Shown here one piece after another: positions 36,247 to 46,737 of a stretch of DNA of 64,000 nt; the first letter of the stretch is position 1, and every line of letters begins with the position of its first letter. Under the pieces are notes generated by a model, which was not told the DNA's origin, did not search any database, and was given only the letters and a program-made list of their open reading frames with translations. Source of the stretch: Halocynthiibacter sp. SDUM655004 (GTDB taxonomy: Bacteria > Pseudomonadota > Alphaproteobacteria > Rhodobacterales > Rhodobacteraceae); the NCBI RefSeq assembly GCF_026015885.1, contig NZ_JAPDUG010000002.1:496001-560000 (forward strand). Reading direction: 5' to 3'. The position numbers and the translations under genes were made by a program.

Positions 36247-38331
36247 ATGGCCAACCACATTCCGCAATCGGGCAACGGGCCACAGCGCGAGAATGATCCG
36301 GCTACAAAACTGTTTGTCTACAACGGTGGTTTTCTTACTCAACAGCGTGTCAGACGCATCCTTGCGCTTGCCGGCTATTCTGTAAATCTAGGCAAACCCG
36401 AAAAAGGTGATTGGGTTGGTGTCTGGGGGCAAAGCCCGACAAGCAACCGTGGTGAAGCTGTTTCCAACGCAACGGACGCGCCAATCCTCCGCGTTGAAGA
36501 CCCATTCCTGCGGTCTGTCTTGCCTGCGCGCTTGGGCGGTGCGCCCGCGCTCGGGCTCCTGATCGACAAACAGGGCGTTCATTTCGATCCTGCCCGCCCC
36601 TCTGATCTGGAAACACTACTCGCGACCGAACCACTGGACGATACCGCACTACTAGATCGCGCACGCGATGCCATTTCGCGGATCAAGGCGCTTCGCCTTT
36701 CCAAGTACAACAATTTTTCGCCCGATACTCCCTTGCCAGAACCCGGATATGTGCTGGTTATCGATCAAACCCGCAACGACGCTGCGGTATTGGCGAACGA
36801 TGCCGATGAAATACGGTTCAAGGAAATGTTGGTGTTCGCCCAAACGGAACATCCAGGCGCGCGGATTATCATAAAGTCCCACCCCGAAACGATTGGAGGC
36901 GCGCGCGGAGGCTATTATAACGAAGACGACGAGAGCGACCGCGTTCAAATCTTGAGCTCTGAAGTATCGCCGCATGAGCTTTTGGAAGGGGCAATTGCTG
37001 TTTACACCGTATCATCGCAACTTGGCTTTGAAGCGATATTCGCTGGGCATAAACCCCGCGTTTTTGGACAGCCTTTTTATGCAGGTTGGGGCCTAACCCA
37101 AGATGAATACCCCGTTGCGCGCAGAACCAGACAGCTCTCGCGCGCGCAACTCTTTGCCGCCGCAATGATCCTTTACCCGAAATGGTATGATCCATTCTCG
37201 GATCGGTTATGCGAGCTTGAGGATGTTATCGAAACGCTCGGTGCCGAGGCTGCTGCTTGGCGAAGTGACCACGCCGGTTATGTTGTGTTTGGAACGCGCG
37301 CTTGGAAACGAAACAGCTTTCGTAAGATCTTTGGGGCCTACGCAAAACTGAGCTTTGTCAGCACACCGAAGGCAGCAATCGAAAAAGCCAAATCGAGCAA
37401 TCGCCCTATTCTCGCTTGGGCCAGCAAAGCTACCGATGCGTTCCTAACCGATGCCAATGCGGCAGGCGTCCCTGTTCTTCAGGTTGAGGACGGCTTTATC
37501 CGGTCCAGAGGGCTGGGCGCTGCGCTCGCACCCGCCTCTTCTCTCATCATAGATGACCTTGGTGTATACTATGACCCGCGAAGGGAAAGTCGGCTTGAGA
37601 AACTCATCAACGCGTCGGACGGGCTTGATGAAGCAAGCCGACATCGCGCCGAGCGCCTCATCCGCGCCATTACAATTGCCGGACTAAGCAAATACAACGT
37701 TTCAGCTTCCACTCAGTTGGACTTCAAAAAAGGTCACCGGATTCTTGTTGTTGGACAGGTTGAAGATGATGCATCCATTCAAAAGGGATGCCAGCAGTTG
37801 CGAACCAATCTTGCTCTGCTGCAAGAAACCCGCGCGCGCAATCCTAGTGCCATTCTGATCTACAAACCGCACCCCGATGTTGAGCGCGGCTTAAGGGTCG
37901 GCGATTTAGCGGATGAAGCGGTTCTTGATTATGCTGATCACATCGCGACGGAAACGGATCCTGTTTCACTGTTGAGCGATGTTAATGAAGTTTGGACCAT
38001 GACGTCACTCCTCGGATTTGAAGCGCTTATTCGTGGAATTCCTGTAACCTGCCTTGGCACCCCGTTTTATGCTGGCTGGGGATTAACCACGGATCTCGGC
38101 GAGGTTCCGGCGCGGCGCGTGGCAAGGCCTGACCGTATCGCATTGGCACATGCCGCGCTCATCAATGCACCGCGCTATTATGATCCGATCACAAATCGTA
38201 TCTGCCCACCCGAAGTCTGGATCGAGCGTTTGTCTGATCCAAACATCGATCTTCCCACACCAGCGCCCTTGCGCATTCTGTCTCGCCTTCAAGATGCGTT
38301 TTCAGACTTTGCTGGGTTGTGGCGACGCTAG
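36247..38331 (+). CDS. kpsC: Capsular polysaccharide biosynthesis protein (KpsC, double Kdo transferase)
   Basis: This 694-aa protein has two similar halves, as in KpsC. Each half carries an E-D-x-F-I/L-R-S motif (residues ~83 and ~413) and the FYAGWGLT motif (residues ~276 and ~605). KpsC builds the alternating Kdo linker on which group 2-type capsules are assembled, with KpsS. It follows the wza-like gene by five bases. Its stop overlaps the end of convergent ribD by four bases. Confidence 0.9.
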   Translation: MANHIPQSGNGPQRENDPATKLFVYNGGFLTQQRVRRILALAGYSVNLGKPEKGDWVGVWGQSPTSNRGEAVSNATDAPILRVEDPFLRSVLPARLGGAPALGLLIDKQGVHFDPARPSDLETLLATEPLDDTALLDRARDAISRIKALRLSKYNNFSPDTPLPEPGYVLVIDQTRNDAAVLANDADEIRFKEMLVFAQTEHPGARIIIKSHPETIGGARGGYYNEDDESDRVQILSSEVSPHELLEGAIAVYTVSSQLGFEAIFAGHKPRVFGQPFYAGWGLTQDEYPVARRTRQLSRAQLFAAAMILYPKWYDPFSDRLCELEDVIETLGAEAAAWRSDHAGYVVFGTRAWKRNSFRKIFGAYAKLSFVSTPKAAIEKAKSSNRPILAWASKATDAFLTDANAAGVPVLQVEDGFIRSRGLGAALAPASSLIIDDLGVYYDPRRESRLEKLINASDGLDEASRHRAERLIRAITIAGLSKYNVSASTQLDFKKGHRILVVGQVEDDASIQKGCQQLRTNLALLQETRARNPSAILIYKPHPDVERGLRVGDLADEAVLDYADHIATETDPVSLLSDVNEVWTMTSLLGFEALIRGIPVTCLGTPFYAGWGLTTDLGEVPARRVARPDRIALAHAALINAPRYYDPITNRICPPEVWIERLSDPNIDLPTPAPLRILSRLQDAFSDFAGLWRR

Positions 38332-39431
38332 GTTTTACGCCAATGCTGGAACATATCTTTACCAAGCGGTCGTGCTGTGACGAGTTCAAACGAAGGCGCA
38401 TCCGCAAGCTTCGCAAGGCTCATAAGCCCAACGCCAGCCAATCCGTCCGCACCTATTGTTATGCCAGCAGTATAAACGTGAAGCTCATCAACGAGCCCCG
38501 CTTCCAACAATGACGCCGCAAGCTGCCCTCCGCCTTCGCAATACACACGCGTCAGCCCCTGCTCAGCCAAAGCGCTGAGGACCTCCCGCGGCGAAAGGCG
38601 TAGATCGCGTCCACATGGAACAGGCAAGAGCCGCGCGCCAACTCCCTCCCACGCTCGTGTGATCTCCTTCGGAGCCGAAGCGGCATGAACGATCCATAAA
38701 GGGATGTCTTTTGCTGTGGCGGCAAGTTTGCCAGACAGCGGCAAATCAAGCTGCGCAGAAACAACAACGCGCGCAGGTTGCGATACGGCCCCGACATCGC
38801 GCGCCGTCAGGGATGGGTCATCGTGTCTGGCCGTTCCGCCTCCCACCATGACGGCATCGTGTTCGGCGCGATTACGGTGGACATGGCGCCGCGCGTCTGG
38901 GCCCGTTATCCATTTGCTTTCGCCTGTCGCGGTCGCGATCCGTCCATCCAAGCTCATAGCGAGCTTTAGAGTAACGAGTGGAAGACCTTCCTGCACCCTT
39001 TTGAAAAAGCCCGCGTTCTGCGCGCGCGCTTTGGCATTGAGGACACCAGAAGTAACCTTAATACCAGCCTGTTCGAGAATGGTTGCGGCTTTACCAGCGA
39101 CCCGAGGATCAACGTCATCAACCGCATAGACAACGCGCGAAACACCAGCCGCGATCAAAGCGTCGCAACAAGGCGGTGATTTACCGTGGTGCGTACAGGG
39201 TTCTAGCGTAACGTAGGCCGTCGCGCCCTTTGCTGCATCACCCGCGCCCTGCAAAGCGACAACCTCCGCGTGGGGTCGCCCCCCCTCTTGCGTTCGGCCT
39301 TCGGCGATTATTTGGCCGTCCTTAACGAGAACACAGCCCACCGAAGGGTTGGGCCAAACCTGCCCAAGCCCAGACCTCGCGAGGCCAAGAGCAACGCGCA
39401 TAAACCGCTGATCGATTTCTAGGCTGGTCAC
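38328..39431 (-). CDS. ribD: Bifunctional pyrimidine deaminase/reductase RibD
   Basis: This 367-aa riboflavin enzyme has an N-terminal deaminase domain with zinc ligands (HAEVVAL and the [11 protein letters not shown] motif) and a C-terminal NADPH reductase domain ([38 protein letters not shown]). Its start overlaps the nrdR stop by four bases. It is separated from ribE by the three capsule genes, which are on the other strand. Confidence 0.95.
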   Translation of the reverse strand: MTSLEIDQRFMRVALGLARSGLGQVWPNPSVGCVLVKDGQIIAEGRTQEGGRPHAEVVALQGAGDAAKGATAYVTLEPCTHHGKSPPCCDALIAAGVSRVVYAVDDVDPRVAGKAATILEQAGIKVTSGVLNAKARAQNAGFFKRVQEGLPLVTLKLAMSLDGRIATATGESKWITGPDARRHVHRNRAEHDAVMVGGGTARHDDPSLTARDVGAVSQPARVVVSAQLDLPLSGKLAATAKDIPLWIVHAASAPKEITRAWEGVGARLLPVPCGRDLRLSPREVLSALAEQGLTRVYCEGGGQLAASLLEAGLVDELHVYTAGITIGADGLAGVGLMSLAKLADAPSFELVTARPLGKDMFQHWRKT

Positions 39432-39895
39432 TCGTCCGTCTGTGTTGGTGGGCGTAATTCGCTGACAAACTTGTCAAAGTCATCGGCCGCCTGAAAGTTT
39501 TTGTACACACTGGCAAAGCGCACATAGGCAACCGTATCAATTCGTGCCAAGGCTTCCATAACAATCTCGCCGATGGTGCCCGATGGAATATCGGTTTCGC
39601 CCATACTTTCCAAACGGCGTACTATACCGGAAATCATCTGCTCCGTCCGCTCCCGTTCAATAGGGCGCTTTTGCAGCGAAATGCGGACAGAACGCTCAAG
39701 CTTATCGCGATCGAACTCTTCGCGCTTACCGTTTGTCTTAATCACGACAAGGTCGCGCAGTTGAACGCGCTCGTATGTCGTGAAACGTCCTCCACAAGCT
39801 GGACAGAACCGTCGTCTTCGAATGGCGACATGATCCTCAGCTGGACGTGAATCTTTAACTTGGGTGTCGACGTTTCCGCAAAATGGGCAGCGCAT
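39428..39895 (-). CDS. nrdR: Transcriptional repressor NrdR
   Basis: This 155-aa repressor of ribonucleotide reductase genes has an N-terminal zinc ribbon (MRCPFCGN, then [12 protein letters not shown]) and an ATP-cone domain ([20 protein letters not shown]). ATG 39895 gives the family start MRCPFCG with AGGGAG upstream; the GTG at 39901 would leave no spacing. It is translationally coupled with ribD, a common pairing. The 189-bp gap upstream contains a terminator for the next gene and no obvious NrdR box. Confidence 0.96.
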   Translation of the reverse strand: MRCPFCGNVDTQVKDSRPAEDHVAIRRRRFCPACGGRFTTYERVQLRDLVVIKTNGKREEFDRDKLERSVRISLQKRPIERERTEQMISGIVRRLESMGETDIPSGTIGEIVMEALARIDTVAYVRFASVYKNFQAADDFDKFVSELRPPTQTDE

Positions 39896-40031
39896 TCCCA
39901 CTCCCTTGGGTTTTGTTTCGATCTATCTACAGAAACTATAGGGCAGACGCGAAGTCTTGGGTAGTGGGGAAAATTTGCTACTACATCCATTCTCACGACT
40001 GTTGCCCTGATGAATCAGCCCCGCACGAAAA

Positions 40032-40053
40032 AGGGGAGCAAAAATGCTCCCCT
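40032..40053 (-). terminator. Intrinsic terminator of the lipoprotein gene at 40085
   Basis: On the minus strand a 9-bp stem (AGGGGAGCA with TGCTCCCCT, 4-nt loop) is followed by a run of T residues. It lies 31 bases beyond the stop codon. Confidence 0.85.
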
Positions 40054-40084
40054 CTTCCATTCTGTGTAATCTGGAAACGACCTT

Positions 40085-40591
40085 CTAGAAGAAGCCGTTG
40101 TAGATAAGATTGCTACATTGCGAGCGGCTATGTTCCGCAGACCAGTTCGAGCCGACGGTCTTCATCGACATTGTCAGGCCGCTGTTCACACCATCAGCCA
40201 TAGCTTTGAAGGAAGCATCCGGCGCAAACGTAAAGCCAATTGATTTGGCGCTCGTCAGATTGCTTGGACCGAATGGCTTTTCAAGATAGATCCGTGTTCC
40301 TGGGCGCTGGCCAAGTGCTTCGATGACATATTCGCCCGCTGCACACCAATAATCCGAGCCGCCTTTGCCAGCGCGTTGCTGAACCTCGAAATGGCCGTAG
40401 CCAGCTCCGAGTACAACCATTGAGTTACTGGCAACATAGCGACTTACACTTGCAGCCGGTGATCCGACGTTGCCAGAAACAGCAACCCCGCCACCACTAC
40501 CACCAGCACCAACGGAAACAGTCCCTGCATTACAAGCTGCAAGCGCACCGCAGGCTGTGGCAGCCAATAGGAAATTCTTAACAAAAGGCAT
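40085..40591 (-). CDS. Hypothetical lipoprotein, 168 aa
   Basis: This protein begins with a lipoprotein signal peptide, FLLAATACGALAAC, with the lipobox cysteine at about residue 20. A glycine/serine/valine-rich linker follows (VSVGAGGSGGGVAVSGNVG), then a compact domain with two cysteines (DYWCAAGEY and SRSQCSNLI) that may form a disulfide, and a FF C-terminus. I recognise no family. It stands alone, with its own terminator. The two cysteines and the aromatic residues suggest a periplasmic folded domain on a flexible tether. Confidence 0.75.
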   Translation of the reverse strand: MPFVKNFLLAATACGALAACNAGTVSVGAGGSGGGVAVSGNVGSPAASVSRYVASNSMVVLGAGYGHFEVQQRAGKGGSDYWCAAGEYVIEALGQRPGTRIYLEKPFGPSNLTSAKSIGFTFAPDASFKAMADGVNSGLTMSMKTVGSNWSAEHSRSQCSNLIYNGFF

Positions 40592-40711
40592 AATTTACAT
40601 CCTTCTACAGACGATTGAAATTAAGGTTAACGTATAATGGAATACGAAGCAGGTCCATGTCGTAGAACTCACAACTCCTGATATTATCGAGAAAACTGCT
40701 TGAGCATCTCG

Positions 40712-41131
40712 TTATCCCCCAACGTGTGCGGCAACTCTACGCCTGTGCGATGCGTTGCGATGCTCAAAAAGATAGATGCCCTGCCAAGTACCAAGCGCCA
40801 AAGCTCCGCTAACAATAGGAATGGAAATACTAACCGGCATCATCGCTGCTTTGATATGCGCGGGCATATCATCTGGCCCTTCATATGTATGTGTTAGGTA
40901 AGACATCGAAGGATCCGTGGTGGGCGGAACCAATCTGTGAAAGAAGTTTTGCAGATCGGTCTGCACCTCAGGGTCCGCATTCTCCTGAATAAGCAGCGAA
41001 CAAGATGTGTGCCGAACAAACAGCGTGAGCAACCCGCCTTGCACATCAGCTTCGCGGAGCTTGGCTTGTACAGAATGTGTGAACTCATAAAGGCCAGCGC
41101 CGTGCGTATCGATGTTCAGTTCAAAGTTCAT
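40712..41131 (-). CDS. YjbQ family protein (UPF0047, thiamine-phosphate synthase-like)
   Basis: This 139-aa protein matches the YjbQ/UPF0047 fold: GLLTLFVRHTSCSLLIQENADPEV, then DDMPAHIKAAMMPVSISIPI and LGTWQGIYLFEHRN. Conserved histidines could bind metal. Some members have weak thiamine-phosphate synthase activity; the physiological role is open. It is a single gene, with a 90-bp gap to the divergent dienelactone hydrolase. Confidence 0.92.
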   Translation of the reverse strand: MNFELNIDTHGAGLYEFTHSVQAKLREADVQGGLLTLFVRHTSCSLLIQENADPEVQTDLQNFFHRLVPPTTDPSMSYLTHTYEGPDDMPAHIKAAMMPVSISIPIVSGALALGTWQGIYLFEHRNASHRRRVAAHVGG

Positions 41132-41221
41132 TTGTATGTGGCCTCTTCAAATTATCGTCAAACACAGAGCCTCTAGAGCGTGGTATACTAGTGTTTCATT
41201 CTGCACCTACAGGAGCATATT

Positions 41222-42109
41222 ATGACTCGAATGACCGCAAAAGACTTTGATCAAGAACTGCTCGACCTTTACGATTTTTACGCCCACGGATTAATTACCA
41301 AGCGAGAATTTCTTGATAAAGCAGGAAAATTTGCTGTCGGGACTTTGACAGCGTCCGCAATCCTTTCAATGCTAAGCCCTAATTACGCCTTGGCGGAACA
41401 AGTGAAATTTACGGATCCGGATATTGATCCTGAATACATCACGTATCCGTCCCCTAATGGCCACGGCGATGTTCGCGGCTATCTTGTTAAGCCAACAACT
41501 TCCGAAGGCCCCTTTCCGACGGTTCTTGTTATTCACGAAAACCGTGGCCTAAATCCATATATCGAGGATGTCGCCAGACGTGTTGCAAAGGCTGGCTTTA
41601 TGGCGCTGGCACCCGATGGGCTAACATCGGTGGGCGGCTATCCCGGCAATGACGCAGATGGCCGCGACCTGCAACGAACCGTGGATTCCACCAAACTCAT
41701 GAACGACTTCTTTGCCGGTGCGGAATTCCTTATGGGGCACGAACTTTCAACAGGAAAAACCGGCTGCGTTGGGTTCTGTTATGGAGGCGGCGTGTGCAAC
41801 GCGCTTGCTGTGGCCTATCCAGAGTTGTCAGCATCAGTACCATTTTATGGCCGACAAGCCAGCGCCGAGGATGTTCCAAAAATTCAAGCACCGCTTTTGC
41901 TGCAATATGCGGAACTTGATGAACGCGTAAACGAGGGCTGGCCAGCATATGAAGCCGCGCTCAAGGAACATGGCAAAACCTACACGGCTCACATCTATGA
42001 AGGCGTTAACCACGGTTTTCACAATGACTCAACGCCGCGCTACGACGAAGCGGCCGCAGAGTTGGCGTGGGAACGCACGATTGCGTTCTTCAATGAGCAC
42101 CTGACCTAA
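41222..42109 (+). CDS. Dienelactone hydrolase family protein
   Basis: This 295-aa alpha/beta hydrolase carries the cysteine nucleophile in GFCYGGG and the histidine in NHGFHND, with an acidic residue in [24 protein letters not shown] is typical of the YghX-like branch. The first ~60 residues precede the hydrolase domain and contain a hydrophobic stretch after a basic patch ([20 protein letters not shown], then ALA), resembling a non-canonical export signal. Substrate unknown. AGGAG precedes the ATG; a hairpin follows at 42125. Confidence 0.88.
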   Translation: MTRMTAKDFDQELLDLYDFYAHGLITKREFLDKAGKFAVGTLTASAILSMLSPNYALAEQVKFTDPDIDPEYITYPSPNGHGDVRGYLVKPTTSEGPFPTVLVIHENRGLNPYIEDVARRVAKAGFMALAPDGLTSVGGYPGNDADGRDLQRTVDSTKLMNDFFAGAEFLMGHELSTGKTGCVGFCYGGGVCNALAVAYPELSASVPFYGRQASAEDVPKIQAPLLLQYAELDERVNEGWPAYEAALKEHGKTYTAHIYEGVNHGFHNDSTPRYDEAAAELAWERTIAFFNEHLT

Positions 42110-42124
42110 GAAGTGAAAAACGGC

Positions 42125-42151
42125 AACCGGCTCTTTTCATGAGAGCCGGTT
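42125..42151. terminator. Hairpin between convergent hydrolase and DUF1294 genes
   Basis: A 10-bp stem (AACCGGCTCT with AGAGCCGGTT) with a 7-nt loop lies 15 bases after the hydrolase stop and touches the last bases of the minus-strand gene. Confidence 0.65.
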
Positions 42152-42503
42152 AGCCTAAATGCGCGAGCCCATTGGTGGCAGAGGTCATCATCTCGATGAG
42201 CGCCTCGCGGCTTTGCGGGATCACAAACGCGAGAAACAAAACAACGCTCCAGACCAGACGGCGTTGGATTTGGCTTCGCATTGGCTCTTTGCGCGTCTTA
42301 TGGCGAAAGAACACTTGCCCGAGTTTGGTTCCAGCGCCACCGCCGATTAACCCGAAAAACAGAAGCCGCCGCTCGGGAATGCGACGCCAACCTAGCGCGG
42401 CATATAGCTTATCCAAACCCATCCACAAAAACGCCAAAAGCGAAACCGCCCCAAAGTAAAGGCAGATCCAATATTCAGGATGGGCAGTATCAAGATGAAA
42501 CAT
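42150..42503 (-). CDS. DUF1294 membrane protein
   Basis: This 117-aa protein has three to four hydrophobic segments and the DUF1294 pattern: MGLDKLYAALGWRRIPERRL, then GGGAGTKLGQVFFRHKTRK. Function unknown; membrane location is read from sequence. It lies 32 bases downstream of the rpoD stop, with the rpoD terminator in between. Confidence 0.88.
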   Translation of the reverse strand: MFHLDTAHPEYWICLYFGAVSLLAFLWMGLDKLYAALGWRRIPERRLLFFGLIGGGAGTKLGQVFFRHKTRKEPMRSQIQRRLVWSVVLFLAFVIPQSREALIEMMTSATNGLAHLG

Positions 42504-42508
42504 AGAAA

Positions 42509-42530
42509 AAGGCGCCGCGTTGGGCGCCTT
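42509..42530 (-). terminator. Intrinsic terminator of rpoD
   Basis: On the minus strand an 8-bp stem (AAGGCGCC with GGCGCCTT, 6-nt loop) runs directly into TTTTT. It lies between the rpoD stop and the start of the DUF1294 gene. Confidence 0.85.
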
Positions 42531-42535
42531 GCTCT

Positions 42536-44512
42536 TTATTGGTCAAGGAAGCTGCGCAGTTTTCGGCTCCGACTTGGGTGCTTGAGCTTGCGGAGCGCCT
42601 TGGCTTCGATTTGCCGGATACGCTCGCGGGTCACGCTGAACTGTTGGCCCACCTCTTCCAGGGTATGGTCAGTGTTCATCCCGATGCCGAACCGCATCCG
42701 CAACACGCGCTCTTCGCGTGGTGTGAGGCTGGCAAGAACCCGCGTTGTGGTCTCTTTGAGGTTCTCCTGAATCGCGCTATCCAGAGGAAGAACGGCATTC
42801 TTATCCTCGATGAAATCACCGAGTTGGCTATCCTCTTCGTCCCCGATCGGTGTTTCGAGCGAAATCGGCTCCTTGGCGATCTTCATCACCTTGCGCACTT
42901 TCTCAAGTGGCATCTGGAGTTTAGCGGCCAACTCTTCCGGCGTTGGCTCGCGACCAATTTCGTGCAGCATCTGGCGGCCAGTACGCACAAGTTTGTTGAT
43001 CGTTTCGATCATGTGAACCGGAATACGGATTGTGCGGGCCTGATCTGCGATAGAGCGTGTGATCGCCTGACGGATCCACCACGTCGCGTAAGTCGAGAAT
43101 TTATAGCCGCGACGGTATTCGAACTTATCAACCGCTTTCATCAGGCCGATGTTGCCTTCCTGAATAAGATCAAGGAATTGCAAGCCACGGTTGGTGTATT
43201 TCTTGGCAATCGAGATTACCAAGCGAAGGTTGGCTTCGACCATTTCCTTCTTGGCTTGGCGGGCCTCTTTTTCACCTTTTTGTACCTGCTGCACGATGCG
43301 GCGGAATTCGGAAATATCCAGACCGACATATTGGCCAACCTGCGCCATTTCGGAGCGCAACTCAGTAACTTTGTCGCTCGACCGCTCAATAAAGCTCTGC
43401 CAACCACGGCCGGGCTTCTCTGCCATATCTTCAAGCCATGTCGGATCAAGTTCGCGACCACGGTAGGCCTCGACAAACTCGCGACGGTTGATGCGGGCTT
43501 GGTCAGCAAGTTTCACAACGTTGCTGTCAATCGACATGATGCGGCGGTTGATACCATAAAGCTGGTCAATCAACGCGTCGATCCGGTTGTTATGGAGGTG
43601 AAGTTCGTTCACCAAAACCACGATCTCCGACCGCAACTCCTGATAGGTGCCTTCAGCAGATTTGGAGAAGCTTTCGTCTTCGTTCAGGGTCGCGGAAATC
43701 CGCAAGTCCTGCATCTCCGAAAGCTTTTCATAGTCACGCGCAATTTGGTCCAGAGTTTCAAGAACGCGAGGTTTAAGCGCAGCTTCCATAGCGGCGAGCG
43801 ACATGTTGGCCTGTTCGTCTTCATCGTCGTCGTCGTCGTTGGCAATCGGGTTGCCGTCCGCGTCAAGCTCTTGCTTCTCTTCTTTCTTTTCGGCGCCAGA
43901 AGACACGTCAAGATTAGCCGTCACCGGCTCTTGCTCGTCCTCGTCGTCTTCCATCGTGTTGCCGAATGTCGTCTCAAGGTCGATCACATCGCGCAACAAA
44001 ATATCTTCGGAAAGAAGCTCGTCACGCCAGATGGTGATCGCTTGAAATGTCAGTGGGCTTTCGCAAAGCCCGGCAATCATCGTATTACGGCCCGCTTCGA
44101 TCCGCTTGGCAATCGCGATCTCGCCTTCGCGGGACAACAGCTCAACCGAGCCCATCTCGCGCAGGTACATCCGCACCGGATCATCGGTACGGTCAAGAAC
44201 TTCGGTCGTCGTTGTGGCAACGGTGACTTCACGGTTCTCGGAAGTTGTTGCGACTTCTGTGGAGGCTTTCTCTTCTTCTTCCTCATCTTCGATGATGTTG
44301 ATGCCCATTTCGGACAACATCGACATCACATCTTCGATTTGGTCAGTTGAGACCTGATCGGGGGGAAGAACTTGATTAAGCTGATCGTAAGTGATGTAGC
44401 CACGCTCGCGCGCTTCAGCGATCATTTTCTTGACCGCAGCTTGGCTCATGTCCATGCCTGCTTCTGCGTCTTGATCATCTTGCTTGCGGTCGTCTGTATC
44501 TTTGGCGGCCAT
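42536..44512 (-). CDS. rpoD: Primary sigma factor RpoD (sigma-70)
   Basis: This 658-aa housekeeping sigma factor has region 1.1 ([15 protein letters not shown]), region 1.2 ([20 protein letters not shown]), a long acidic non-conserved region with D/E runs, region 2 ([35 protein letters not shown]), region 3, and region 4 with HTH ([20 protein letters not shown]). It ends with its own terminator. The order dnaG then rpoD on one strand is the common macromolecular synthesis arrangement. Confidence 0.97.
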   Translation of the reverse strand: MAAKDTDDRKQDDQDAEAGMDMSQAAVKKMIAEARERGYITYDQLNQVLPPDQVSTDQIEDVMSMLSEMGINIIEDEEEEEKASTEVATTSENREVTVATTTTEVLDRTDDPVRMYLREMGSVELLSREGEIAIAKRIEAGRNTMIAGLCESPLTFQAITIWRDELLSEDILLRDVIDLETTFGNTMEDDEDEQEPVTANLDVSSGAEKKEEKQELDADGNPIANDDDDDEDEQANMSLAAMEAALKPRVLETLDQIARDYEKLSEMQDLRISATLNEDESFSKSAEGTYQELRSEIVVLVNELHLHNNRIDALIDQLYGINRRIMSIDSNVVKLADQARINRREFVEAYRGRELDPTWLEDMAEKPGRGWQSFIERSSDKVTELRSEMAQVGQYVGLDISEFRRIVQQVQKGEKEARQAKKEMVEANLRLVISIAKKYTNRGLQFLDLIQEGNIGLMKAVDKFEYRRGYKFSTYATWWIRQAITRSIADQARTIRIPVHMIETINKLVRTGRQMLHEIGREPTPEELAAKLQMPLEKVRKVMKIAKEPISLETPIGDEEDSQLGDFIEDKNAVLPLDSAIQENLKETTTRVLASLTPREERVLRMRFGIGMNTDHTLEEVGQQFSVTRERIRQIEAKALRKLKHPSRSRKLRSFLDQ

Positions 44513-44628
44513 TCAGTGCTCCTACAAAAGCGGGCTGTAAGCGAATCAGTTGTTCGAATCAACAATGCGACCCGATGATTCGCAACCCGTTTAGCTGGTT
44601 TTCTTTACCGATTCCTCACCAAACGCGT

Positions 44629-46626
44629 TTAACGCTTCGCTTTTTGGCGGGAACCTTGGATTTTTGCGAGAAGTCCGTCGAACGCAGACCGTTCCTCGCG
44701 GTTCATTTTCGTGCCGTTTTCGGCGATGTCGTATGCGGCTTTGTCCTCACCCTCACTGCGGCTCGCTTTGTTGCGGGCCTCTGCGGCCTGACTGAGACGC
44801 CAAGTCATGCCCTCATCAACCGCGCCTTCCATATCCCTCATGGCTTCCGAAATTTCGCGCTCGGCTCCGTATGACGCCATGAGTTTGCGCATTTCCTCCT
44901 CAACACAGAGCTCAGCAAGCTCACTTTGCGAGGGGCTCCTCACCCCAGGGGCAAGTTGCACATGGCGCGGCGCAGTGAGGTTTTCAAGGGCTTCAGGTCC
45001 GATTGCGTCAAGCAGTGCGCTTTCTACGTCCGAAGCTGGATCAACACGCAATAAAACATCACGGATAAGGTTGTGAGTTTCGGTCGAGAAATCATAACGC
45101 TCAAGAGGTGTTTCAAACCTCTCGATCAAACCCGGATTACGTAGCAAAGTTGCCAGAACCACACATTCCCGAAGGTAGATCGTTGCCTCATCGCTGCCTG
45201 TAGCAAGAAGCGAAGTTTTTGTTGTTGGCTGTACCGACGGGCCCGTATTGCGCCAGTTCTTGCGCCCCCCTTGCCACTTACCACCACCAAAGGATGGCTT
45301 GCGATCAAAGCTTTCGGAAGGTGCAGGCGCGCCAGCGGGAACCGGTCCGAACAACGCGTGGCGCATACGGTTTAGGTCATCCGCGTAATGACGACGAATA
45401 GACGGATCGCGGATCTTTTTAACTGTCTCACGCAAAGACTTGTCGAGCGCGGCTTTTCGTTCGGGGCTGTCGAAATTCTTGCCCTCAGTTTCACGTTGCC
45501 AGAGGAGATTGACCATCGGCATTGCACCATCAAGCAGGCGCTGCATAGCATCTGGCCCGTCACTCTTCAGCACGTCGTCAGGATCTTTTCCCTCGGGCAT
45601 TATCGCGAACCTAAGGCTTTGCCCTGCTTCGAGCATCGGCAACGCCAAATCAATAACACGCATAGCAGCGCGAAGCCCCGCGGTATCTCCATCAAGCGCG
45701 ATAATCGGTTCAGGCGCGACACGCCACAAAAGGCGAAGCTGGTCCTCGGTGATCGCAGTTCCAAGCGGAGCGACCGTTGCGCCAAACCCAGCCTCTGAAA
45801 GCGCGATCACGTCCATATACCCTTCGGCAACGATCAGCGGCTTCCCCTTGCCAGCGGCTTCACGCGCAGGACCGTGATTGTAGAGGCTTCGGCCCTTATC
45901 AAAGAGAAGCGTTTCGGGCGAATTCAAGTATTTAGCGCGCGCATTCGGGTCGAGCGCTCGCCCGCCTAGGGCAATCGCCCGGCCGCGCGGATCTCTGATC
46001 GGGAAGATGATACGGCCACGGAATCTGTCATATGGTGCACCGCCATCATCTGGTTTGGCACAAAGGCCAGCATCGACAATCAACTCGGGCGCAACACCCT
46101 TTCCCGTGAGATGTTGGAACAGAGCTTGCCGATTATCCGGCGAATACCCGATATCCCAACGCTCCTGTGCCTGAAGAGTAAGCCCGCGCCGCTCAAGGTA
46201 GCCACGCGCGCCTTCAGCGGCACCAGTCTTGAGTTGAAGGCGGAAAAACTGCACCGCCTGCTCCATCACCTTGGCGATTTCGGTTCTATGGTCCTGCTTT
46301 TCCTGTGCTTTCGGATCACGCGCAGGCATTTGCATCCCAGCTTCCTGAGCGAGAATTTCAACGGCTTCTATGAAGTCTACGTTTTCGGTTTCGCGCACAA
46401 AACTGATGGCGTCCCCGCTCGCGTGACACCCAAAGCAGTGATAAAACCCTTTGCGATCATCCACATGAAAAGACGCCGTTTTTTCCTGATGAAAGGGGCA
46501 AGGCGCCCACATGTCGCCCTTGCCCTGATTGGACTTTCGAGGATCCCACATGACTTTGCGACCGACCACCTGCACAAGCGATGTTCGGGTCCGAAGTTCA
46601 TCAAGAAATCCAGGGGGCAGACTCAT
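44629..46626 (-). CDS. dnaG: DNA primase
   Basis: This 665-aa primase makes RNA primers at the fork. It has the N-terminal CHC2 zinc finger (CPFHQEKTASFHV, YHCFGCHASGD), the Toprim core (VAEGYMDVIALSEAG, ALDGDTAG) and a C-terminal helicase-binding region. ATG 46626 gives the usual MSLPPGFLDEL start; ATG 46641 is an alternative but neither has a strong binding site. It is followed by a 116-bp gap and rpoD. Confidence 0.95.
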   Translation of the reverse strand: MSLPPGFLDELRTRTSLVQVVGRKVMWDPRKSNQGKGDMWAPCPFHQEKTASFHVDDRKGFYHCFGCHASGDAISFVRETENVDFIEAVEILAQEAGMQMPARDPKAQEKQDHRTEIAKVMEQAVQFFRLQLKTGAAEGARGYLERRGLTLQAQERWDIGYSPDNRQALFQHLTGKGVAPELIVDAGLCAKPDDGGAPYDRFRGRIIFPIRDPRGRAIALGGRALDPNARAKYLNSPETLLFDKGRSLYNHGPAREAAGKGKPLIVAEGYMDVIALSEAGFGATVAPLGTAITEDQLRLLWRVAPEPIIALDGDTAGLRAAMRVIDLALPMLEAGQSLRFAIMPEGKDPDDVLKSDGPDAMQRLLDGAMPMVNLLWQRETEGKNFDSPERKAALDKSLRETVKKIRDPSIRRHYADDLNRMRHALFGPVPAGAPAPSESFDRKPSFGGGKWQGGRKNWRNTGPSVQPTTKTSLLATGSDEATIYLRECVVLATLLRNPGLIERFETPLERYDFSTETHNLIRDVLLRVDPASDVESALLDAIGPEALENLTAPRHVQLAPGVRSPSQSELAELCVEEEMRKLMASYGAEREISEAMRDMEGAVDEGMTWRLSQAAEARNKASRSEGEDKAAYDIAENGTKMNREERSAFDGLLAKIQGSRQKAKR

Positions 46627-46737
46627 GCGAGCAGTATCCATAACCAAGCTGACAGAGTCTAGGCGAATTGAACATACGGCGCACCGGCCCGAATAGGCCG
46701 ATGCACTTCTATGAAAAGTCTAAGCGTTACTCGCGCT

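Noticed and set aside
42539-44350. 603-residue open frame on the strand opposite rpoD
   Set aside because: It lies fully antisense to a clear sigma-70 gene, and its composition (His, Phe and Arg runs) mirrors the acidic rpoD codons. It is a shadow of that gene.
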